In this document: piece after piece, positions 7,965 through 15,525 of the stretch
How the letters are laid out: every line of letters starts with the position of its first letter
Position numbering within the stretch: position 1 is the first letter of the stretch
NCBI GenBank assembly: GCA_030151165.1
Contig: JASLEM010000182.1
Span: forward strand, 1 to 22,892
Length of the DNA stretch: 22,892 bases
DNA from: Burkholderiaceae bacterium
GTDB lineage: Bacteria; Pseudomonadota; Gammaproteobacteria; Burkholderiales; Burkholderiaceae
Reading direction: 5' to 3'
The notes under the pieces: model-generated
Database searches by the model: none
Told to the model about the DNA's origin: nothing
What the model saw: the letters and a program-made list of their open reading frames with translations, nothing else
Made by a program: the position numbers and the translations under genes

Positions 7965-8611
7965 GCGCCGTCCCGATCGAACATGAGGCGGGGGTCGAAG
8001 CTGTGCGTCGCGAGCATCGTCAGCACGACGACCGCGCCGAACGCCACCGCGCCGGGCCCGGGGCGCAGCTCGGCGAGGCTCTCGACCTGCACCAGTGCGG
8101 CGAGCATCGTGACGACGAAGATGTCCAGCATCGACCAGCGCCCGATCGCCTCGAGCAGCCGGTAGGCCTTGAGGCGGCGCAGGTGCCAGCGCGTCTCGCC
8201 GCGCTGCAGCGAGATCAGCAGCAGCGACAGCAGCAGCAGCTTGGTGACCGGCACGACGATGCTGGCGATGAACACGATCAGCGCCAGCGGGTACGAGCCG
8301 TCCTTCCACAGGTAGACGATGCCGCTGAAGATGGTGTCGGACTGGCGGCCGGCGATCGACGCGGTGTTGGTGACCGGCAGCAGGTTGGCCGGCAGGTACA
8401 GCGCGGTGGCGGCGAGCAGGTAGGCCCAGCTGCGGCCGACGGCGTCCATCTTGCGCGGAAGGACGACGGCGTCGCAACGCGGGCAGCGCGCGTGGCCTTG
8501 CGCGAGGCTTTCGGCCGGCGGCTCGCACACCGCGGCGCACCCGTGGCAGCGCCACAGCCCGGCCGACAGGGCCGAGCGGGGGGTCGTGGCGGCGGGATCG
8601 GGTGCGGGCAT
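7961..8611 (-). CDS. pqiA: PqiA-family membrane protein, equivalent to the C-terminal half of E. coli PqiA
   Basis: This 216-residue protein is the first gene of the pqi operon. It has a CxxC...CxxC zinc ribbon (C22, C25, C43, C46) and four hydrophobic segments. LYLPANLLPV, LWKDGSYPLALIVFIASI, GRWSMLDIFVVTML and the ending SFDPRLMFDR correspond closely to the second half of E. coli PqiA (LYLPANILPI, LWSEGSYPVAAVIFLASI, GRWSMIDVFVIAVL, TFDPRLSWDR, from memory). The ATG at 8641 would add ten codons, but they include CTT, TTA and TTG, which are rare in this genome and suggest leader rather than coding sequence. Neither start has a clear ribosome site. The stop overlaps the pqiB start (ATGA). Confidence 0.88.
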   Translation of the reverse strand: MPAPDPAATTPRSALSAGLWRCHGCAAVCEPPAESLAQGHARCPRCDAVVLPRKMDAVGRSWAYLLAATALYLPANLLPVTNTASIAGRQSDTIFSGIVYLWKDGSYPLALIVFIASIVVPVTKLLLLSLLLISLQRGETRWHLRRLKAYRLLEAIGRWSMLDIFVVTMLAALVQVESLAELRPGPGAVAFGAVVVLTMLATHSFDPRLMFDRDGA

Positions 8612-8729
8612 GCTGCGCGAGCGTGGCAATAAAAGTGCCATGCTAGCGCGCCGACCCGCGAATTGGGCGCGGACCGCGAACTATCGCGCCCCGCCTCTCC
8701 CGTCCGGGTGCCGCGCGCGTGCGCCCGAA

Positions 8730-8745
8730 GGCGCGGCGCCGCGCC
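8730..8745 (-). terminator. GC-only 16-bp palindrome after the OmpA-like lipoprotein gene
   Basis: GGCGCGGCGCCGCGCC is a perfect palindrome ending 15 bp beyond the stop codon of the lipoprotein gene at 8761. It may mark its transcript end. No T-run follows on the minus strand, so intrinsic termination is uncertain. Confidence 0.4.
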
Positions 8746-8760
8746 GGCGGAGGTCGGCGC

Positions 8761-10395
8761 TCACTGCGCGGCGTTCAGCGACTTCAGCTCGAACGTCGAC
8801 ACGTACAGCGCGTTCTGGTGGTCGTAGAACAGGCTGGAGTTGCGGGCGTCGCCGGTGGCGGTGTACGGGAAGAGGACGTCCATGCACTTCATCGGGCCGC
8901 CGACGAACACGCGGTAGAGGATCGCCTTGCTGCCGCGGTAGACGTTGACGTCGGGCATGGTGCTGAAGTCCGCGGGCGGGATCTTGCGCTTCGGGTTGTA
9001 GTTCTTCCAGATCAGCAGCGTCGGCCTGGTGGTGGCCGCGCCGCCGTCGCGCACGACGTCGACCCCGGTCAGGCCGATCAGGTGGCCGTTGACGGTGTCC
9101 GACCACGACGTGTTGTACAGGCCGGGCACGTAGTCGCTCATCGGCAGGTCTTCCTTCGTCGCGAGCGACTTCACGCCGCCGGCCACGCGCGGGCGGTCGG
9201 CGTTGCAGGTGGGCACGACGGGCTGGTCGGGCGAGGTCACGCCGGCCGCGATGCCGCCGGCGACCGGCGCGCCGTTCGCGCCCGCGTTGCCGGCACCGAA
9301 GTCGGGCGAGGCGGTGAGCGTCGAGGCGGGGACGCCGCCGAAATCGACGAAGCCCGGCCGGCCCTTGGTCGCGTTCCTGCGGCCCTTGGCGGGCGGCGCG
9401 GGCTCGGCGGCGGCGACGGCGGTCGTGTCGCCGTTGGTGCGGTAGTACTGCAGGTTCTGGTGCCGCGTCGCGAGGAACTTGTGGAAGGCGACGTCGTCGG
9501 TCAGGTCGACGATCTCGACGCGCCGGTTCGTCGCGCGGCCGTCGTCGGTACGGTTGTCGGCCAGCGGCAGCGTCTCGCCCGCGCCCTGGAAGTACAGCGC
9601 CGACGCGGGCACGCCTTCCTGCTGGAAGATGCGCGCGACGGCCGCGGCGCGGCGCTCGGACAGGCTGGCGTTCTCGGCGGAGCCGCCGACGTCGTCGGTG
9701 TGGCCCACCAGCAGGATGCGCTTGTTGCGCAGCGCCTCGACGCCGGCGCGGTCGTCGTCGGTGGACTGCGCGGTCAGCTTCGCCTGCTGCTTCGCGTACG
9801 AGTACTGGTCGGCCATGTCGCGGAACAGCGCCTCGGCCTCGGGGCTCAGCTTGTCCGAGCCCGACGCGAACTGGTGGCCGGTGTCCTTCAGCGTGACCGA
9901 CAGGCCCGCCGTCGCGTTGTCGCCGCCCGGCGTGAACGGCGTCGCGGACGTGGCGCGCGCATCGGCCGCGGGCGTCACCGCGGCCACCGCCTGCGCGGCG
10001 GGCAGGTCGCCCTTCGGGATCACGACCGGGCTCACGTTGACGTCCACGCCGTGCTGCTTCGCGATCGCGAACAGCGCGCAGCGGCGCTGGTCCATGTTGT
10101 AGCCGATCGCCGCACCGATGCCCGCGCCGGCGACGCCGCCGACGACCTTGGCGTCCGTCGACTTGCTGACCGCCGAGGCCAGCACCGTGCCGGTCACCGC
10201 GCCCAGCACGCCGCCGACGACGGTGGCCGTCTTCGCGCACGGGTCGTCGCTCACCTTGATGCCGGCGATCGACTGCGCGCCGGTGTTCGGGTCGGTCGCG
10301 CAACCGGACAGGCCCGACACGAGCGCCGCGACCGCGCACGCGAGCGGCGCCGCGGCGGCCAGGAGGTGACGAGAGGGACGCGATGTCGATGTCAT
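8761..10395 (-). CDS. OmpA-family lipoprotein with glycine-zipper and an unrecognised C-terminal domain
   Basis: The 544-residue protein has a signal peptide with lipobox LSGC (C32), so it is probably an outer-membrane lipoprotein. Residues 61-100 form a glycine zipper (GGVLGAVTGTV and GGVAGAGIGAAIG), as in 17-kDa-antigen-type proteins. An OmpA-like peptidoglycan-binding domain covers about 166-297, with GHTDDVGG (231-238), LSERRAAAV (245-253) and NRRVEI (290-295). The last 190 or so residues begin with a low-complexity linker, then a Trp/Tyr-rich segment (about 418-540) with three Cys in the whole tail region. I cannot assign this part. Start ATG 10395 gives a full signal peptide. The gene is transcribed alone and is divergent from the HiPIP gene. 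Confidence 0.9.
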   Translation of the reverse strand: MTSTSRPSRHLLAAAAPLACAVAALVSGLSGCATDPNTGAQSIAGIKVSDDPCAKTATVVGGVLGAVTGTVLASAVSKSTDAKVVGGVAGAGIGAAIGYNMDQRRCALFAIAKQHGVDVNVSPVVIPKGDLPAAQAVAAVTPAADARATSATPFTPGGDNATAGLSVTLKDTGHQFASGSDKLSPEAEALFRDMADQYSYAKQQAKLTAQSTDDDRAGVEALRNKRILLVGHTDDVGGSAENASLSERRAAAVARIFQQEGVPASALYFQGAGETLPLADNRTDDGRATNRRVEIVDLTDDVAFHKFLATRHQNLQYYRTNGDTTAVAAAEPAPPAKGRRNATKGRPGFVDFGGVPASTLTASPDFGAGNAGANGAPVAGGIAAGVTSPDQPVVPTCNADRPRVAGGVKSLATKEDLPMSDYVPGLYNTSWSDTVNGHLIGLTGVDVVRDGGAATTRPTLLIWKNYNPKRKIPPADFSTMPDVNVYRGSKAILYRVFVGGPMKCMDVLFPYTATGDARNSSLFYDHQNALYVSTFELKSLNAAQ

Positions 10396-10670
10396 GGAGT
10401 TTCCGCCGGTGGAGGGCTTGTCGTGGAATCGTGGGGCCGCCCCGCCCGGCGCCTCCTGCTGCGCCGGCCGCGGCCCTGGCGTGCGCTGCCCGCTCTGCGG
10501 CGTTGGGCGCAGCTGCTATTCAAACATGCCGTCGGCGCGGCCCGGAATCGCCAATCGGGGGGATTTCCCCTGCTGTCGGGCAGGCGCGACGGCACGCCGT
10601 CCCCGACCGGGACGATCGGCTCCTGCCGACGCGCACAATCCACGCCATCCGTTCACTCCGGGACACCGCC

Positions 10671-10967
10671 ATGCCGTCGCGCCGCCGCTTCCTCTCGCTC
10701 GCTCCCCTGCTCGGCGCCGCGGCGCTCGCGCGTGCGCAGCCCGTCGCGCTCGATCCGAAGGATCCGGCCGCGATCGCGCAGGGCTATGTCGTCGACGCGA
10801 CGAAGGTCGACAAGGCGAAGTCCCCGAAGTACGCCGCCGGCCAGGCCTGCGCCAACTGCGCGCTGTACCAGGGCGCGGCCAACGCGGCGTCGGGGCCGTG
10901 CCCGATCTACGGCAACAAGCTGGTGGCCGCGAAGGGCTGGTGCAACGTGTACGTGAAGCGGCCCTGA
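10671..10967 (+). CDS. High-potential iron-sulfur protein (HiPIP), Tat-exported
   Basis: HiPIPs are small periplasmic electron carriers with one [4Fe-4S] cluster at the 3+/2+ couple. The 98-residue precursor has a twin-arginine signal (SRRRFLSLAPLL, cleavage near ARA-Q). The four cluster ligands are spaced as in the family: C60-x2-C63-x13-C77-x13-C91, with the typical KGWCN around the last one. Tat export fits a cofactor inserted before export. A longer upstream frame exists, but the ATG at 10671 places the Tat motif at the N-terminus. The redox partner is not encoded next to it; the neighbour genes are an OmpA-like lipoprotein (divergent) and kgtP (convergent). Confidence 0.94.
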   Translation: MPSRRRFLSLAPLLGAAALARAQPVALDPKDPAAIAQGYVVDATKVDKAKSPKYAAGQACANCALYQGAANAASGPCPIYGNKLVAAKGWCNVYVKRP

Positions 10968-10973
10968 GCGCGC

Positions 10974-10985
10974 GCGGTCGACCGC
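10974..10985 (+). terminator. 12-bp palindrome just after the HiPIP stop codon
   Basis: GCGGTCGACCGC is a perfect dyad beginning seven bases after the HiPIP stop. It could help end or protect the transcript. It lacks a T-run, so the role is a guess. Confidence 0.3.
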
Positions 10986-10986
10986 C

Positions 10987-11040
10987 GGGAACGCGAACGG
11001 GAACGGAAACGAAAACGGAAACGGAAACGGAAACGGAAAC
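10987..11040. repeat. Tandem hexanucleotide repeat, nine units, consensus GGAAAC
   Basis: Nine consecutive 6-bp units run without gaps: GGGAAC, GCGAAC, GGGAAC, GGAAAC, GAAAAC, then GGAAAC four times. The units nearest the HiPIP gene are diverged and those nearest the 20-bp palindrome are identical. The tract is non-coding, between convergent genes, and strikingly A-rich and purine-rich on the plus strand for this genome. Confidence 0.95.
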
Positions 11041-11058
11041 GGGCCCCGCGGGGCCCGT
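11039..11058. terminator. Perfect 20-bp palindrome between HiPIP and kgtP
   Basis: ACGGGCCCCGCGGGGCCCGT reads the same on both strands and starts inside the last unit of the hexamer repeat. It lies 23 bp beyond the kgtP stop. Read on the minus strand it is followed by TTCCGTTTCC repeats, a weak T-containing tail, so it could be the kgtP terminator. Confidence 0.55.
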
Positions 11059-11081
11059 CGTTCGCCGTGCGCGGTGGCGCG

Positions 11082-12389
11082 TCAGTGGTCGGAGTGCAGG
11101 TAGCTCGCGACCTTGGGCAGGCGCAGGCTGACCAGGAACACGATGACCATCATCGCCGTCACGTACCAGAAGAACGAGGATTCGATGTTCCACGTCTTCA
11201 GCTGCAGCGCGACGTACTCGGCCGAGCCGCCGAAGATGGCGTTCGAGATCGCGTAGCCGACGCCGACCCCCAACGCGCGCACCGCGGGCGGGAACATCTC
11301 CGCCTTCACGATGGCCGACACCGAGGTGTAGAGGCTGACGATCGCGAGCGCCACGGTGATCAGCACGCCGGCGACGAGCGCCGAGCCGGCGTCCGCGATG
11401 CCGACCATGATGGGCCACGTGAGCAGCGCGCCGAGCGCGCCGAACAGCATCATCGAATGACGACGGCCGATCTTGTCGGAGAGCGCGCCGAAGATCGGCT
11501 GCATGCACATGTAGAGGAACAGCGTGACGAGCGAGATGTTGGTCGCGGTCGTCTTCGACATGTGCGCCGAGCTGATCAGGTACTTCTGCATGTACGTGGT
11601 GAACGTGTAGAAGATCAGCGAGCCGCCGGCGGTGTAGCCCAGCACCGTGAGGAAGGCCGCGCGGTGGTCGCGCCAGATCACGGCGAAGCTGCCGGCCTCC
11701 TTGCTGGCGAGCGTCTCGGCGGACGCGGTCTCGTGCAGCGTGCGGCGCAGCAGCATCGCGACGACCGCCGTGATCGCGCCCACGACGAACGGGATGCGCC
11801 AGCCCCATTCCTTCAGGCCCTTCTCGTCGACGAACTGCTGCAGCAGGAACACCACCAGCACCGCCAGCAGCTGGCCGCCGATCAGCGTCACGTACTGGAA
11901 CGACGAGTAGAAGCCGCGCTGGCCGCGCAGCGCGACCTCGCTCAGGTAGGTCGCCGTGGCGCCGTACTCGCCGCCCACCGACAGCCCCTGCACCATGCGC
12001 GCGAGCAGCAGCAGCAGCGGCGCGAAGACGCCGATCTGCGCGTAGGTCGGCAGCAGCGCGATCAGCAGCGAGCCGCCGCACATCATCGACACCGAGATCA
12101 CGAGCGAGGTCTTGCGCCCGCTGCGGTCGGCGATCTTCCCGAACATCCAGCCGCCGATCGGGCGCATCAGGAATCCGATCGCGAAGACGGCGGAGGTCTG
12201 CAGCAATTGCACCGTGTCGTCGGATTTCGGGAAGAACGATGGCGCGAAATAGATCGACGTGAACGCGTAGACGTAGAAATCGAACCACTCCACCAGATTC
12301 CCCGAAGACGCCGCCATGATCGCGAAGATGCGTCGGCGTTTCTCCTCGAAACTGTATTGGCCTGGTGTCACGTTCGCTGCTGCAACCAT
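11082..12389 (-). CDS. kgtP: Alpha-ketoglutarate:H+ symporter-type permease (MFS, MHS family)
   Basis: This 435-residue, 12-helix protein takes up dicarboxylates with protons through the inner membrane. It resembles E. coli KgtP along its whole length: [81 protein letters not shown] and [13 protein letters not shown] all have near-identical counterparts there (from memory). The MFS loop motif [10 protein letters not shown] is present. The frame extends upstream to 12578, but the ATG at 12389 has GGAG at a good distance and gives the family-length N-terminus. It is divergent from the DUF3309 gene. 2-Oxoglutarate is the likely substrate, but close MHS relatives carry other acids. Confidence 0.88.
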   Translation of the reverse strand: MVAAANVTPGQYSFEEKRRRIFAIMAASSGNLVEWFDFYVYAFTSIYFAPSFFPKSDDTVQLLQTSAVFAIGFLMRPIGGWMFGKIADRSGRKTSLVISVSMMCGGSLLIALLPTYAQIGVFAPLLLLLARMVQGLSVGGEYGATATYLSEVALRGQRGFYSSFQYVTLIGGQLLAVLVVFLLQQFVDEKGLKEWGWRIPFVVGAITAVVAMLLRRTLHETASAETLASKEAGSFAVIWRDHRAAFLTVLGYTAGGSLIFYTFTTYMQKYLISSAHMSKTTATNISLVTLFLYMCMQPIFGALSDKIGRRHSMMLFGALGALLTWPIMVGIADAGSALVAGVLITVALAIVSLYTSVSAIVKAEMFPPAVRALGVGVGYAISNAIFGGSAEYVALQLKTWNIESSFFWYVTAMMVIVFLVSLRLPKVASYLHSDH

Positions 12390-12525
12390 TCTTCTGTCTC
12401 CGTCCAATGCGAGGGGCGACTCGCATTCTCCACCGTTCAGCCGCGCCGTGTTCGCATCGGCCGTGAGGGAAAGTGCGTACTGCGGGGAAGACAGGGTCCG
12501 CTGATTGCCTGCTTCGCTGCACCAC

Positions 12526-12542
12526 CCGGTCGCATCGACCGG
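12526..12542 (+). promoter_or_regulatory. Hairpin in the leader of the DUF3309 gene
   Basis: CCGGTCG-CAT-CGACCGG forms a 7-bp stem with a 3-base loop, ending nine bases before the GAGGAG ribosome site (12551-12556). It may shape the 5' leader or be a small operator in the kgtP/DUF3309 divergent gap. Confidence 0.4.
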
Positions 12543-12561
12543 CACCCTTTGAGGAGCTCCC

Positions 12562-12720
12562 ATGACACTCGGCACCATTCTCCTGATCGTCCTCGTCCTG
12601 TTCCTGGTCGGCGCCCTGCCGACGTGGCCGCACAGCCGCAGCTGGGGCTACGCGCCCAGCGGCGTGATGGGCCTGCTGGTCGTGATCCTGCTGATCATGC
12701 TGCTGACCGGATCGATCTAA
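12562..12720 (+). CDS. DUF3309 family small membrane protein
   Basis: A 52-residue protein with two hydrophobic helices (about 3-17 and 33-49) joined by a short polar turn, [15 protein letters not shown] (20-34). That turn is the hallmark of DUF3309, a family of tiny membrane proteins widespread in alpha- and beta-proteobacteria with no known function. The ATG has a strong GAGGAG ribosome site six bases upstream. It appears monocistronic: a hairpin follows 39 bp after the stop and kgtP is divergent on the other side. It is shorter than usual ORF-calling cut-offs and easily missed. Confidence 0.92.
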   Translation: MTLGTILLIVLVLFLVGALPTWPHSRSWGYAPSGVMGLLVVILLIMLLTGSI

Positions 12721-12758
12721 GCCTCGTCGGCGCCATGGCGGGCGAGTCCCGTCCACGG

Positions 12759-12785
12759 GCCTCTTGCTGCATTGCAGCAGGAGGC
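12759..12785 (+). terminator. Probable terminator of the DUF3309 gene
   Basis: A 12-bp stem (GCCTCTTGCTGC with GCAGCAGGAGGC, one G-U pair) and ATT loop, followed by TTCATT. It begins 39 bp after the DUF3309 stop. Confidence 0.6.
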
Positions 12786-12852
12786 TTCATTGCAACTGGC
12801 GATGCCATCCCCGCGAGTTAATCTCGCGCGCGCCCCAATTCGGGTCGTGCGT

Positions 12853-12883
12853 CGCCGATTTTTTTAATTGGCGAGCTGTCGCC
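12853..12883 (+). promoter_or_regulatory. Mutually exclusive stem-loops upstream of hns
   Basis: CGCCGATT (12853-12860) can pair with AATTGGCG (12866-12873) around a TTTTT loop, with one G-U pair. GGCGA (12870-12874) can instead pair with TCGCC (12879-12883). GTCGCC occurs at 12851 and 12878, so one GGCGA has two possible partners, as in an attenuator. Whether this stretch is transcribed is not known. Confidence 0.35.
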
Positions 12884-12977
12884 TGATTGAATCGGGGGGT
12901 GGTTTCTGGCAATTTCGGGTGTCCGATCGTGTTAACTTCGCGGCAGCGACGAAACCAGTCGCAGGATTCCCGACGCG

Positions 12978-13055
12978 ATGGCTGGAGAGAGTGCATCGGA
13001 GGACGGGAATCGGGAGGGGACGCAATCAACCCCTAAACATCCGCTCGTTCCATGA
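12978..13055 (+). CDS. Possible 25-residue leader ORF overlapping the hns start
   Basis: An ATG at 12978 opens 25 codons (MAGESASEDGNREGTQSTPK, then HPLVP) ending in a TGA that overlaps the hns ATG as ATGA. AGGA lies about eleven bases upstream of its ATG. The hns ATG itself has no nearby ribosome site, while GGGAGGGG sits inside this ORF at 13012-13019. This is what translational coupling would look like. The peptide is polar and matches nothing I know; chance overlap is possible. Confidence 0.4.
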   Translation: MAGESASEDGNREGTQSTPKHPLVP

Positions 13056-13408
13056 CCAAGACCTACGTTCAAATCCAGAAACAGATCGAATCCCTGCAGC
13101 GGGAAGCCGACAAGCTCAAGCGCAAGGAGGTCGATGACGTGATCGGCAAGATCAAGGAAGCGATCGCCGTCTACGAATTGACGGCCGAAGATCTCGGTTT
13201 CGACGGCAAGGCCGCCGCACGCCGCGGCCCCGCCGCCCGGCGCGGCCGGCCGGCCGCCAAGGGCAAGACCGCGGCCAAGGCCCGCGACGCCGCCGTCGTG
13301 AAGTTCCGCGACGAGGCCGGCAACACCTGGGGCGGCCGCGGCCCGCGTCCGCAATGGCTGCGCGACGCGCTCGGCGCCGGCAAGACGCTGCAGGACTTCG
13401 CGGTCTGA
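13052..13408 (+). CDS. H-NS family nucleoid-associated protein
   Basis: A DNA-binding protein that silences AT-rich DNA. The 118-residue product has an N-terminal coiled-coil oligomerisation region (about 5-45), a basic Ala/Arg/Lys linker with an AT-hook-like RRGRP (63-67), and the C-terminal H-NS DNA-binding domain (about 82-118). The core motif is TWGGRGPRPQWL (92-103), matching the W-x-GRG-x-x-P loop that enters the minor groove. This layout is typical of the short H-NS proteins of Burkholderia and Ralstonia relatives, which usually have several copies. No Shine-Dalgarno precedes the ATG closely; see the leader ORF. The response-regulator gene begins 58 bp downstream and may be co-transcribed. 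Confidence 0.94.
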   Translation: MTKTYVQIQKQIESLQREADKLKRKEVDDVIGKIKEAIAVYELTAEDLGFDGKAAARRGPAARRGRPAAKGKTAAKARDAAVVKFRDEAGNTWGGRGPRPQWLRDALGAGKTLQDFAV

Positions 13409-13466
13409 GCGTGCGGACCTCGCGAGCGCGACGACCGCCGCCGCTTCGGAACGACGCCATCGCGCG

Positions 13467-14192
<726 letters not shown>

Positions 14193-14207
14193 CGCTGGCT
14201 GGATCGA

Positions 14208-15422
14208 TCAGGCGCGCGGCAGCGCGATCGTCGCGCGCAGGCCGCCCTCCGGCCGGTTGACCAGCGACAGCGTGCCGCCCTGGCGCGTGACGAGGTCGCG
14301 CGCGATGTAGAGCCCGAGCCCGCTTCCGCCGGTCTGCCGGTTGCGCGAATGCTCGAGGCGGAAGAACGGCCGCATCACGGCTTCCAGCTGCGCCTGCGGG
14401 ATACCGGGCCCGGTATCGTCGACGACGATCTGCACCGCGTCCGACGTCGTCTCGACGCGCACGTCCGCGCGCTCGCCGTAGCGCAGCGCGTTGTTCACGA
14501 GGTTCGACACCGCGCGCCGCAGCGCGACCGGATGGATGCGTGCACGCGTCGACTCGCCGGCGACGGTGACGGGTTGGCCGAGGTCGGCGAGGTCGTCGGT
14601 GAGCGACTGCACCAGCGCGAGCACATCCGTCACCTGCGGCGGCTCCTGGTGCCCCGGGCCGCGGAACACCTCGAGCGCCGACTCGATGAGGTCGTCCATC
14701 TCGTGGATGTCGGCGATCGAGCGCAGCGTGAGCGGATCGCCCTCGGTGGCCTCGAGCCGCATGCGGATGCGCGTCAGCGGCGTGCGCAGGTCGTGCGAGA
14801 CGGCCGCCACCAGCAGCGCCCGCGCGTTGACCTGCTCGCTGAGCTGCTGCGACATCTCGTTGAAGACATGCGCCGCCTCGCGCACCTCGATCGTGCCGTT
14901 GCGCTCGTCGACCTGCGGCGGCGGCTCGTTGCGCGTCAGCGAGGCGCCGAGCGTGCGCGACGCCGCCGCGAGCCCGCGCATCGGCCGCGAGAGCCAGCGC
15001 GCGCCCAGCCACGCGGCGAGGCCGATGATCGCGAAGCGGATGCCGTAGTCCAGCGCCACCTCGCTGGCCAGCATGCCGTGGCCGTCGTCGCCGCGCTGGA
15101 ATCCCGGGCCGCCCGGGCCGCGGGGCCCGTCCTGCGGCGAACCGGCGGGCCCGTTGGCGGACAGGCCGGGCGGCGGCCCGCCCGGCGGATGCATGAAGCC
15201 GCCGGGCCCCGGGCCGCCGTCCATCGGCGGATGCGGCGGGTGCTGCGACGGGAACGGCGGCAGCGACGGGAACGTCGGCAGCCGCGCGCCCGGCGGGAAC
15301 GTGTGGTTGTGCGTGACCACGAAGAACGCCACGGCGTGGCTCACCACGAGCGCGAGCCACATCAACGCGAACAGCCGCTTGAACAGCGTGTCCGCGAACC
15401 AACGTCGGAAGATCTCTTTCAC
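14208..15422 (-). CDS. Sensor histidine kinase (EnvZ/OmpR-partner type)
   Basis: The 404-residue inner-membrane kinase has a first membrane helix (about 17-37), an unusual Pro/Gly-rich periplasmic segment (41-118), a second helix (about 126-145), a HAMP-like linker (to about 198), the phospho-accepting H-box SHDLRTPLTR with H210, and an ATP-binding domain with N-box NLVNNALRYG (307-316), G1 DDTGPGIP (335-342) and G2 GGSGLGL (365-371). The start is GTG at 15422 with GAGG about eight bases upstream. It is the likely partner of the convergent OmpR-type regulator at 13467. The periplasmic segment is not a recognised sensor fold; it contains several His and Met residues. Confidence 0.93.
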   Translation of the reverse strand: MKEIFRRWFADTLFKRLFALMWLALVVSHAVAFFVVTHNHTFPPGARLPTFPSLPPFPSQHPPHPPMDGGPGPGGFMHPPGGPPPGLSANGPAGSPQDGPRGPGGPGFQRGDDGHGMLASEVALDYGIRFAIIGLAAWLGARWLSRPMRGLAAASRTLGASLTRNEPPPQVDERNGTIEVREAAHVFNEMSQQLSEQVNARALLVAAVSHDLRTPLTRIRMRLEATEGDPLTLRSIADIHEMDDLIESALEVFRGPGHQEPPQVTDVLALVQSLTDDLADLGQPVTVAGESTRARIHPVALRRAVSNLVNNALRYGERADVRVETTSDAVQIVVDDTGPGIPQAQLEAVMRPFFRLEHSRNRQTGGSGLGLYIARDLVTRQGGTLSLVNRPEGGLRATIALPRA

Positions 15423-15525
15423 GCGAAGCCTCGATGTGCGTGCCAGCCCGCATTCTGCGGCCGGTGCGCGCGAGTCGTGGCGGGGAAAGGGCGCGGCAGC
15501 GCGCGCGCCGGGGCGGTGGCGACCG

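Larger units (their letters stand above)
12721..13051. other. 331-bp intergenic region upstream of hns
   Basis: No long ORF of its own. It holds a probable terminator (12759-12785), an AT-richer stretch with alternative stems (12853-12883), GTTAAC at 12931-12936 and a possible leader ORF (12978-13055). It is the least GC-rich intergenic stretch here, which would suit autoregulation by an H-NS protein. I could not fix a -35/-10 pair. Confidence 0.7.

Noticed and set aside
6258..8165. A 635-codon open frame on the plus strand
   Set aside because: Shadow of pqiB and part of the first pqiA-like gene; low-complexity Arg/Val/Asp composition typical of GC-biased antisense frames.
8719..10956. A 745-codon plus-strand frame opposite the OmpA-like lipoprotein
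   Set aside because: Shadow of the lipoprotein gene; the lipobox, glycine zipper and OmpA motifs are all on the minus strand.
10987..11040. CRISPR-like array
   Set aside because: Units are 6 bp and contiguous, with no spacers and no cas genes nearby; it is a simple tandem repeat.
12390..12578. N-terminal extension of kgtP up to 12578
   Set aside because: The added residues do not match the family, overlap the DUF3309 start on the other strand, and the ATG at 12389 has a good ribosome site.
12931..12936. GTTAAC as a -10 element of hns
   Set aside because: Only partial match to TATAAT and no -35 at the right distance; kept as a landmark only.
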